Source of the DNA: Micromonospora rubida
Lineage (GTDB): Bacteria; Actinomycetota; Actinomycetes; Mycobacteriales; Micromonosporaceae
Direction: 5' to 3'
Length of the DNA stretch: 64,000 nucleotides
NCBI RefSeq assembly: GCF_009908295.1
Contig: NZ_JAAALO010000005.1
Coordinates: 186,001 to 250,000, forward strand
Under the pieces are notes generated by a model. It had not been told where the DNA came from and ran no database searches. It saw only the letters and a program-made list of their open reading frames with translations. Positions within the stretch are counted from its first letter, which is position 1. Each line of letters starts with the position of its first letter. A program made the position numbers and the translations under genes. Shown piece by piece: positions 57,298 through 64,000 of the stretch.

Positions 57298-58686
57298 ATG
57301 TCCATGACCGCAGAAACCGTTGCCGTCCCGCATTCGCCGACCGGTCTCCGGCTCACCGACCCACGCACCGGGCGGGTCCGCGCCGACCTGGCCGGTGCGG
57401 GCGGGCCGACGGTCACCGACACGGTCGAGGCGGCGCGGGAAGCCCAGCGGTCCTGGGCGGGGCTGCCGACGGGCGAGCGGAGCCGCCGTCTCCTGGCATT
57501 CGCCGACCGGATCGACGGCGCCCTGAGCGAGTACGTCGCCGCCGAGCAGGCCGGCACCGGCAAGCCCGCCCACGAGGCCGAGGGCGAGATCCGCGACAGC
57601 GTCGACCTGTTGCGGTTCTACGCCGGCGCCGTGCGCGCGGCGCTGGCGCCCGCCGCCGGGCATCACCTCCCGGACCGGGAGAGCTGGGTACGGTGGGAGC
57701 CGCTGGGCGTGGTCGGCGCGATCGTGCCGTGGAACTATCCGATCCTGATGGCCGCCTGGCGCATCGGCCCGGCGCTCGCCGCGGGGAACGCGGTGCTCCT
57801 CAAGCCGGCCGAGAGCACTCCCGACAGCGCGCTGCTGCTGGCCAGGGACGCCAGGGACACCCTCGGTCCGGGAGTGCTCCACGCACTGCCCGGCGACCGG
57901 GCGACGGGCCGGCTGCTGGTGGAGAGTCCCATCGACGCGATCGCGTTCACCGGCAGCATCGCCGGCGGGCAGGACGTGGCCGCCCGGGCGAGGCTGCGCC
58001 GGGTCAGCCTGGAGCTCGGGGGCAACTGCCCGGCGATCGTGCTGCCGGACGCGCCCGAGCACACCTACGCCGACCTGACCGGCGCGGCCACCTACAACGC
58101 CGGGCAGAGCTGCGCCGCACCGGCTCGGGTGATCACGCTACGGTCGAACTACGCGGAGGTGGTGGACCGTCTCGCCGAGGCGATGAGCCGGCGGCAGGCG
58201 GGCCGCTCGTTCGGCCCGCTGAACAACCCCGACCAGATCCGCCGCTACCGGCAGATCCTCTCGGGCTCCGGCGCCGGGGTGAGCCACGCCGCCGGGCTGG
58301 CGCTCGGCGACGACTCCCACGAGGAGGGCTACTGGGCCGAAGGGCGGATCCTGGCCGACCTGGAACCCGACGATCCGGCGGTCGCCAACGAGCTGTTCGG
58401 CCCCTGCCTGACCGTGCAGGCCGCCGAGGACATCGATGACGCCGTCCGCCTGGCCAACAGTGTCGACCAGGCGCTGGCGGGCAGCGTCTGGGGCGCCGGG
58501 ACCGGCCAGTTGCTCTCCGTCGCCCGGGCGCTCGACGCGGGCGAGGTGTGGGTCAACTGCGTGCTGGAGCAGTGCCCCGAGCTGCCGCACGGCGGGCGAG
58601 GAGCGTCAGGTCACGGCACCGACCTGAGCGTCCTCGCCCTCACCGAGTTCCAGCGACCGAAGACGGTGACGGTCAGGCTGGTCTGA
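57298..58686 (+). CDS. Aldehyde dehydrogenase
   Basis: A 462-residue NAD(P)-dependent aldehyde dehydrogenase. Catalytic Cys272 is in YNAGQSCAAPARV and the general base Glu239 in LELGGNCP; GAIVPWNYPILMAAWRIGPAL and LLKPAESTP bind the cofactor. It ends in VTVRLV 14 nt inside the convergent PLP-enzyme gene. The GAG-rich substrate tunnel is not interpretable, so betaine aldehyde, aminoaldehyde or sugar aldehyde are open. Divergent from the BtpA-family operon. Confidence 0.9.
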   Translation: MSMTAETVAVPHSPTGLRLTDPRTGRVRADLAGAGGPTVTDTVEAAREAQRSWAGLPTGERSRRLLAFADRIDGALSEYVAAEQAGTGKPAHEAEGEIRDSVDLLRFYAGAVRAALAPAAGHHLPDRESWVRWEPLGVVGAIVPWNYPILMAAWRIGPALAAGNAVLLKPAESTPDSALLLARDARDTLGPGVLHALPGDRATGRLLVESPIDAIAFTGSIAGGQDVAARARLRRVSLELGGNCPAIVLPDAPEHTYADLTGAATYNAGQSCAAPARVITLRSNYAEVVDRLAEAMSRRQAGRSFGPLNNPDQIRRYRQILSGSGAGVSHAAGLALGDDSHEEGYWAEGRILADLEPDDPAVANELFGPCLTVQAAEDIDDAVRLANSVDQALAGSVWGAGTGQLLSVARALDAGEVWVNCVLEQCPELPHGGRGASGHGTDLSVLALTEFQRPKTVTVRLV

Positions 58687-60265
58687 GCTCACGCTCCTGG
58701 TAGCGCCGCAGCCGGGGCATCGCCTCGGCATAGTCCGACCAGGGCCGGGACGTTGTCAGCCGCATGAACGCGCCGGAGAGGCAGAAGGTCAGGATGCCGG
58801 GGAAGAGGGACACGTTGGTCTCCCGCAGCAGTTCCCGGAAGCAGAGGTACGAGTCCTCGTGGTCGTCGAACGACGTGGTCAGGTTGATGGAGTAGCGCGC
58901 CGGCAGCACGGAGACACCCGGCAACCGGATGCCGTTGTGGTAGGCGTCGCGGATCAGCGTCAGGGACCGTTCCCGGGACCTCCGCTCGGCCCGGTAGTTG
59001 TCGTACGCGCGCTGCAGGCCGGGCAGGCGCAGGCCGTACGTCGACTCGAACTCCCGGCAGTGCGCGGCGGTCAGCTCCTCGTCACCGCTGACCAGCCACC
59101 GCTCCATCCGGGCCAGCACCTCGACCACCGTGTAGAAGAACGACGGCGGCCCGCCGAAGGTGGTCGACGCGTACTCGTAGTAGCGATCGATGAAGCCGCT
59201 GTCCGCCATCAGCCAGCCGACCTTGAGGCCCGGGGCGGACCAGTTCTTCGACAGGCTGCTGACCCGGATGACGTTGGCCGCGGCGCGAGCCGGTGAGGTG
59301 GCCACCGGCTCCCCCAACCACTCGTGGCACTCGTCCAGCACGATCAGGGTGCTGGGCGAGGCGGACTTGATCAGCAGCTCCAGCTCGTCCTCGCAGACCA
59401 GGGCGCCGGTCGGGTTCGCGGCCGTCTGGAGCAGCACGATCGGCGTGTCCGGGCGCAGCGCCTCGATCAGCGGTCGCAGCGACGTCCGACCGTCCGCGCT
59501 GGATGACAGCGGCACCAGCGACACCGGCCCCCGACGGGCCACCGACTCCACCAGGGGCGGATAGTTGGGTATGGCGCACAGCGACGCGGCACCGCCCGGG
59601 CTCGCCTCGAGCAGGACGAAGTCGACCACCGTGCTGATCGCCAGCGTCGCGCCCATGGTCAGCGCGACGTTGTCGGCCGTGTATCCCGCGCTGGGCAGCC
59701 GGGCCGACTCGTACGCCGCCACCGCCTCCCGGGCCGGTTCGCGGCCCCGGGAGTCGGAGTATCCGTACCAGTCCCGGTTCAGGGCGTAGGCGATGCAGTC
59801 CTTCAACGTGCCGGGCAGGCCCCAGTGTTCCTCGTCCACGGACCCGCTGGAGAGGATGATCCCCGCCTGCTCGCGCAGGTCACCGTAGAGGTCGTCGCGG
59901 AAGTAGGAGTTGAACAGCTCCTTGACGAAACGTACGGTCGCCCGCGAGTGGAGCACCGTGGCGGCGTCGACCTCACGTCTGCGCCGGGACTGTCGCCACC
60001 GGGCCGCCAGGTCGGGACGGTGGCTCTCCACCCCGAGTTCACACTCCACCCGGCCCAGGTAGAGATCGCGGAGCTCGATCGGGTCCTGCGGGTTCACCGC
60101 TCGGGCGTACACCTCCAGCAGCCGCGCGTCGGGGCCCGGGTCCAGGGGCATCGGCACCCGCGAGGGGTCGGGGCGCTGCGCCGCGAGCATCTCGACCTCG
60201 GCGGGCACGACCGACAGCCGAGGCTCTCCGACGTGACCGAACAGCCCTTGGGCATCCGTCGTCAT
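58673..60265 (-). CDS. PLP-dependent aminotransferase-fold enzyme
   Basis: A 530-residue fold-type I PLP enzyme. The Schiff-base Lys is Lys340 in SSLSKNWSAPGLKVGW; LLQTAANPTGALV and LIVLDECHEWLG supply the cofactor-binding Asn and Asp. Compared with usual class I/II aminotransferases (about 400) it has an extra N-terminal part of about 120 residues, making it similar in size to aspartate 4-decarboxylase. Transamination, decarboxylation and elimination/cyclisation (as for capreomycidine synthase) are all possible. The ATG overlaps the oxygenase stop by 4 nt. Confidence 0.82.
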   Translation of the reverse strand: MTTDAQGLFGHVGEPRLSVVPAEVEMLAAQRPDPSRVPMPLDPGPDARLLEVYARAVNPQDPIELRDLYLGRVECELGVESHRPDLAARWRQSRRRREVDAATVLHSRATVRFVKELFNSYFRDDLYGDLREQAGIILSSGSVDEEHWGLPGTLKDCIAYALNRDWYGYSDSRGREPAREAVAAYESARLPSAGYTADNVALTMGATLAISTVVDFVLLEASPGGAASLCAIPNYPPLVESVARRGPVSLVPLSSSADGRTSLRPLIEALRPDTPIVLLQTAANPTGALVCEDELELLIKSASPSTLIVLDECHEWLGEPVATSPARAAANVIRVSSLSKNWSAPGLKVGWLMADSGFIDRYYEYASTTFGGPPSFFYTVVEVLARMERWLVSGDEELTAAHCREFESTYGLRLPGLQRAYDNYRAERRSRERSLTLIRDAYHNGIRLPGVSVLPARYSINLTTSFDDHEDSYLCFRELLRETNVSLFPGILTFCLSGAFMRLTTSRPWSDYAEAMPRLRRYQERELRPA

Positions 60266-61164
60266 CCGGCCATCTCCCCCGATCGGTCCGTGATCCGCAG
60301 CCGCTTGAGATGCCGGTGCCGGGTCGAGTCGTGGAACGGCGCCGCCGATCGGCCGTGGAAGGCGTACGTGTTGTCCAGGACCGCGAGGAGCCCACGGCGC
60401 CACTGGAGCCCGCGCGCGACGCCGCCGCCCTCGTACATCCCGGCGAGCAGTGCGGCGAGGGCGTCGCGGACCGCCACGGCGTCGAACTGGTCGGTGTCGG
60501 ACACCCAGTTCAGCGTGTCGGCCTGGAAGTCGCGGAACGAGAAGACCGGCCGCCCGTCCACCCGTCGCCGGATCGGCGGCACGCCGGGGCGGTCGTACCG
60601 GACGTGCGCGAGGATCTCGCGGTCGGTCTGCCGGAGCCGCTCGTCGACCCCGGCGAACGGGACCAGGACGGTCTGCGCGGCGTTCTCGTCGTCCCCGGCG
60701 TGCAGGCACATCAGGACGATGTATCGCGGCTGGCCGCCGATCGGCCGTCCGCTGCCCTCGGTGTGCAGGCTCAGGGCGCTCGTGGCGAACGGTTGCCGCG
60801 TGACGTCGGCGGTGTCACCCTCGGCGCTGATCAGGTGCAGGATCGCGCCGTCCTCGACGTTGGGCCGCACGGCCGGGTCGGTCTCCGGCATGACCTCGCC
60901 GAACCGATGGCCGAGCTCCAGCAGGTGAGCGCTGGTCATCGGCTCACCGAGATCGACGAGGCCGAGTCCGTGCTCGGTGAGCTGGCGCCGCAGCACCGCC
61001 TCGACCTGGCCCACCGGGCACCCGGCCGGCACGGGCTGCGGCACCAGCTCGGGCGGCGGCAGCGGCCGACCGCCGAGGAGTTCGGCCCGCTTCGAGACGT
61101 GCCGGTCGTGGGGGCGCTCCAGAAAGCTCCCACGCGCGGTTGTCGGCCCCGGACTGTCAGACAC
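60262..61164 (-). CDS. Clavaminate-synthase-like Fe(II)/2-oxoglutarate oxygenase
   Basis: A 300-residue TauD-superfamily oxygenase. The iron site is His134-x-Glu136 (SLHTEGSG) plus His270 (NTYAFHGRS), and the following RHRHLKRLRI holds the 2-oxoglutarate-binding Arg. HxE rather than HxD, and the AFHGRS ending, are marks of the clavaminate synthase/AsnO/VioC group, which hydroxylate free or derivatised amino acids, often arginine. GTG 61164 overlaps the cupin stop by 8 nt. With the PLP enzyme it resembles amino-acid-modifying pairs of peptide antibiotics. Confidence 0.82.
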   Translation of the reverse strand: MSDSPGPTTARGSFLERPHDRHVSKRAELLGGRPLPPPELVPQPVPAGCPVGQVEAVLRRQLTEHGLGLVDLGEPMTSAHLLELGHRFGEVMPETDPAVRPNVEDGAILHLISAEGDTADVTRQPFATSALSLHTEGSGRPIGGQPRYIVLMCLHAGDDENAAQTVLVPFAGVDERLRQTDREILAHVRYDRPGVPPIRRRVDGRPVFSFRDFQADTLNWVSDTDQFDAVAVRDALAALLAGMYEGGGVARGLQWRRGLLAVLDNTYAFHGRSAAPFHDSTRHRHLKRLRITDRSGEMAG

Positions 61165-61870
61165 CGGGGGCGCCGAACACGACCGGACCGTGCGAGCACC
61201 CCGCGGCACGCAACTCGTCCCCGCTGTCGGCCTTGATGCCGCAGATGCGGCAGACGATGTGCCCGTCGTCGGTCAGCAGGTCCTCGAACGGCCTCAGTTC
61301 CTGCCGGTTCGCACTGTCGAGCGGCTGGTGGGCGACGCCCACCGAGAGCAGGACGTGGTCGGTGATCGCGCCGACCGCGTGCGGCTGCGCGCCATCCACC
61401 ATGTACACGAGGCCGGGCGTGGTCTCCAGGATCTCGCCGGCGGCGGTGATGGTGCCACGACCGCCCACCACGAAGAGGAGGTGATCGCCGGGGTGGGTGT
61501 GCGGAGCGAAGCCCTCGCCCGCGGGAACATGGATGAGGTCGGCGCCGAGGAACCCATTGGTGATCAACGACCGGCCGGTCGCCTCACGCGTCTTGGCGAT
61601 CTGGATGTCGCCGGGCCGCATGTCGACCTTGAGCAATTGCTCGCTCTCTGTGACCCCTGCGTCGAGGGCCCATTCGCAGAGCGCCACCGCGCGGTTCTCT
61701 CCGGCCCGGCCGGACCCGCCGCTACCGACCTGGAGGTGCGTGCCCGGGGTGGCCGCCAGGAGCCGGACCATCTGCATCAACAGCTCTCGACGCTCACGCG
61801 GATCGAGATGCTCGAGCTCGTGGCTCAAGGAATCCACCATGGAAACGACGGAGCGGTGTGTTTGCGCCAT
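61157..61870 (-). CDS. Cupin-domain protein with C-terminal Cys cluster
   Basis: A 237-residue protein with three parts. A helical N-terminal region is followed by a cupin barrel (about residues 110-190). In the barrel, FAPHTHPGDHLLFVVGGRG is the metal-binding motif and VYMVDGAQPHAV carries the second His. A tail holds CRICG, then CSHG: Cys207, Cys210, Cys225 and His227, a plausible zinc knuckle. ATG follows GGAGGG. First gene of the cupin-oxygenase-PLP operon; role could be isomerase, epimerase or regulator. Confidence 0.75.
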   Translation of the reverse strand: MAQTHRSVVSMVDSLSHELEHLDPRERRELLMQMVRLLAATPGTHLQVGSGGSGRAGENRAVALCEWALDAGVTESEQLLKVDMRPGDIQIAKTREATGRSLITNGFLGADLIHVPAGEGFAPHTHPGDHLLFVVGGRGTITAAGEILETTPGLVYMVDGAQPHAVGAITDHVLLSVGVAHQPLDSANRQELRPFEDLLTDDGHIVCRICGIKADSGDELRAAGCSHGPVVFGAPGV

Positions 61871-62107
61871 TGATACCCTCCGTAGTCGACGCGCTGAATA
61901 TTGATCAGGTTACCGAAGCCCGAAACAGTTATGAAATCACCGACCGTTGCGACACATAGACGTACTGTCATACCTGGAGGTCAGGGCACCCGCCCCGAAT
62001 GCAGTTCCGGTAATCACGGGCAGGCGCGGCGGCTGCGACAACGTCCGGGCGGGAGCCAACCGTCGCGGCTCGGCGCGTCCGATCCGGCGCACGAGGCGAT
62101 CGCGTTG
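61871..62107. promoter_or_regulatory. Cluster right-border promoter region
   Basis: This 237-bp gap contains the upstream region of the cupin operon. About 61880-61975 is AT-rich for this genome (CTGATCAATATTCAG on the coding strand near 61892-61906), making it the likely promoter. No gene or RNA is seen; GC-rich sequence follows to the end of the helicase gene. Confidence 0.4.
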
Positions 62108-64000
62108 TCAGGGGCTCGTGAGGACGACGAGCTGCTGGGTCGCTCGGGTCATCGCGACATAGCGGTCGACCGCTCCTTCAATGCCTTCGCCGAATGCGTC
62201 CGGACCGATGAGGACGACCAGGTCGAACTCGAGCCCCTTCGACATCTCCGGGGTCAGCGACCGGACGCGGGACGTCGCCCGGAAGGTCGGGTCGCCGATG
62301 ACGCAGGCGATCCCGTCGGCGTGCGCGGCGAGCCAGGCGTCAAGGATCGAGCCCAGATCCGAGACCGACCGGTGTACGACGGGGACGCCGCCGCTGCGGA
62401 TGGAGGTCGGCACGTTGGCGTCCGGGAGCACGGCCCGGATGACCGGCTCGGCCTCTGCCATGACCTCTTCCGGCGTCCGGTAGTTGATGGTCAGGGAGGC
62501 CAGGTTGATCCGGTCGAGCCCGACCCGTGCGAGCCGTTCCTGCCACGACTCCGTGAACCCGTGCCTGGCCTGGGCGCGGTCTCCGACGATGGTGAAGCTC
62601 CGGGACGGGCAGCGGAGCAACAACATCTGCCACTCGGCGTCGGTCAGTTCCTGAGCCTCGTCGACGACGATGTGCGCGAACGGGCCGGCGAGCAGGTCCG
62701 GATCGGTGCCGGGCAGTGCGGCCTCGTCGACCAGGGCATCCTGAAGATCCAGTTGACGCAGGCTCGACAGCACACCTTCACCATCGTCATAGGCATGGGC
62801 CTCGATCAGCTCGTCGACGACCGTGGCCATGCGCGCGCGTTCGGCGGCGACAGTGGCGTCATGCCGACGCTTGCGCCCCGACGCCTCCGGATCGCCGAGC
62901 CGCTGCCGTGCCGCGTCGAGGAGCGGCAGGTCGGACACCGTCCAGGCCTGGGCGTCGCCGCGCTGCAGCTTGCGGACCTCGTCGGGGCTGAGCCAGGGAG
63001 CGCACTTGCGCAGGTAGGCGGGCACCGACCACAGGTCACCGACAAGGTCGGCCGCGTCGAGCAGCGGCCAGGCACGGTGGAAAGTCGTGCGCAGATCCCT
63101 GTTCCGCAGCAGCGACCTGCGGACCAGGTCATCCGGCTCATCGCCGTCGTACCTGTCCATCAGGATCGTGAGCAGTTCCTCCCAGACCTCGTCACGCGCC
63201 TCGTTGTGCGGGGCACCGGGGCCCGGCGCCTCGAACGCCTCGGCCCAGTCGTCGGCGCTCAGCCGGATGGCGGACTCGTCGGTCGTGACCGTCATCGGTT
63301 TGGCCGGCGGCTCCTCGTAGAACCTGACGGCCGCCTCGATCGCCTCCACCAGGGCCGCGGACGACTTCAGGAGGGCCACGGTCGGGTCGGCCTCGATGGT
63401 TGCCGTGGCGCCCTCGGGGACGAGGTCCCGCAGGGTGCAGGTCTGCACCTCCTCCTCTCCGAGGCTGGGGAGGACGTCGGCGACGTAGGCCAGATAGGGC
63501 TGGTGCGGACCGACGAACAGCACGCCACCCTGGCGTTGACCGAGGCGAGGGTCGGAGTAGAGGAGGTAGGCGGTGCGGTGCAGGGCGACGACGGTCTTCC
63601 CCGTACCCGGGCCACCGTCGACGACGAGAGCGCCGCGGGATCCCGCGCGGATGATGGCATCCTGGTCGGCCTGGATCGTGCCGAGCACGTCCCGCATCCG
63701 GGCCGACCGGCTGCCGCCCAGGCTGGCGATGAAGGCGGACTGGTCGTCGAGCGCGGCGTGCCCCTCAAGCCCGTCCGAGGCGAACACCTCGTCCCAGTAG
63801 TCGCTGATCCGGCCGAGGGTCCAGCGATACCTGCGGCGGCTCGCCAGACCCATCGGATTGGCGTGGGTCGCTCCGAAGAACGGCTCGGCCGCAGGGGAAC
63901 GCCAGTCCAGCAGCAGCCGATGACCCGCGCTGTCCGTGAGGCCACGTCGCCCGACGTACACGGGCTCACGGTTGTCCACGCCGACCATCCGTCCGAGGCA
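62108..64000 (-). CDS. HelD/UvrD-like helicase (5' end outside window)
   Basis: The C-terminal 630 codons of an SF1 helicase-like protein. The frame stays open to the right edge (LGRMVGVDNREPVYVGRRGL), so the start is beyond the window. Walker A GGPGTGKT with VVALHRTAY, Walker B HIVVDEAQELTDAEWQ, and the final YVAMTRATQQLVVL (motif VI) are intact. DWRSPAAEPF then HANPMGLASRRRYR resembles HelD proteins, including HelR that displaces rifamycin from RNA polymerase. HelR identity cannot be decided without the N-terminal arm. Confidence 0.8.
   Translation of the reverse strand, partial: CLGRMVGVDNREPVYVGRRGLTDSAGHRLLLDWRSPAAEPFFGATHANPMGLASRRRYRWTLGRISDYWDEVFASDGLEGHAALDDQSAFIASLGGSRSARMRDVLGTIQADQDAIIRAGSRGALVVDGGPGTGKTVVALHRTAYLLYSDPRLGQRQGGVLFVGPHQPYLAYVADVLPSLGEEEVQTCTLRDLVPEGATATIEADPTVALLKSSAALVEAIEAAVRFYEEPPAKPMTVTTDESAIRLSADDWAEAFEAPGPGAPHNEARDEVWEELLTILMDRYDGDEPDDLVRRSLLRNRDLRTTFHRAWPLLDAADLVGDLWSVPAYLRKCAPWLSPDEVRKLQRGDAQAWTVSDLPLLDAARQRLGDPEASGRKRRHDATVAAERARMATVVDELIEAHAYDDGEGVLSSLRQLDLQDALVDEAALPGTDPDLLAGPFAHIVVDEAQELTDAEWQMLLLRCPSRSFTIVGDRAQARHGFTESWQERLARVGLDRINLASLTINYRTPEEVMAEAEPVIRAVLPDANVPTSIRSGGVPVVHRSVSDLGSILDAWLAAHADGIACVIGDPTFRATSRVRSLTPEMSKGLEFDLVVLIGPDAFGEGIEGAVDRYVAMTRATQQLVVLTSP

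Larger units (their letters stand above)
37294..61870. other. Putative biosynthetic gene cluster
   Basis: Eighteen genes in five divergent or convergent groups: radical SAM, BtrH-like, GT2-TPR (+); GT-like and two ABC half-transporters (-); GNAT, ACP, acyl-AMP ligase, ileS (+); BtpA, SIS, LLM, epimerase (-); aldehyde dehydrogenase (+); cupin, oxygenase, PLP enzyme (-). No NRPS or PKS module, and no precursor-peptide gene I can support. Left and right borders are inferred from gene content; the epimerase group could be independent metabolism. Confidence 0.7.

Overview
The window is a 64 kb piece of a very GC-rich actinomycete chromosome. GTG/TTG starts, GGAGG ribosome binding sites, 4-bp stop/start overlaps, a DUF5753-type HTH regulator with its DUF397 partner, an EccB protein, and long perfect hairpins instead of U-tract terminators all fit Micromonosporaceae (Micromonospora-like). 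The genus is inferred from gene style; no rRNA or tRNA is present to prove it. Both ends cut genes: a HAD-like gene on the left and a HelD/UvrD-like helicase on the right.

Layout. 0-3.4 kb: small accessory genes and an IS21 transposase scrap. 2.9-10.1 kb: a sugar locus built around a divergent AT-rich promoter at about 6.8 kb. A lipoprotein and two permeases (CUT1 transporter) read right; a dehydrogenase, a TIM-barrel isomerase, an MGH1-like glycoside hydrolase and a P-loop kinase read left. 10.2-18.1 kb: VOC protein, methyltransferase, orphan eccB, and an ABC transporter facing a histidine kinase/response regulator pair. 18.1-22.2 kb: a Cys/Pro-rich small protein, the HTH/DUF397 pair, a methyltransferase relic, and two divergent cell-wall hydrolases (M23-like and GH25) that share a 318-nt C-terminal repeat module. 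22.7-28.2 kb: one 1,820-residue fused acyl-CoA carboxylase. 28.3-37.0 kb: HTH/DUF4180 pair, FtsX-type ABC transporter under a PadR regulator, an integrase relic, alcohol dehydrogenase, spermidine-synthase-like protein and an acyl-CoA ligase.

37.3-61.9 kb looks like one natural-product gene cluster that I do not recognise. It holds a cobalamin-type radical SAM enzyme, a BtrH-like (papain-fold) acyltransferase, a GT2-TPR glycosyltransferase, a pair of exporter half-transporters, a glycosyltransferase-like protein, a GNAT acetyltransferase, a free-standing acyl carrier protein and an acyl-AMP ligase. In its centre is an isoleucyl-tRNA synthetase with its own T-box leader. To the right follow an aldose epimerase, a luciferase-like (LLM) oxidoreductase, a SIS sugar isomerase, a BtpA-family protein, an aldehyde dehydrogenase, and an operon of cupin, clavaminate-synthase-like oxygenase and PLP enzyme. 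There is no NRPS or PKS. The free carrier protein, ligase and BtrH-like protein suggest a butirosin-style acyl transfer onto a sugar- or amino-acid-derived core, followed by glycosylation and export. IleRS could be the target or self-resistance gene, or simply a housekeeping neighbour. The helicase beyond the cluster resembles HelD/HelR.
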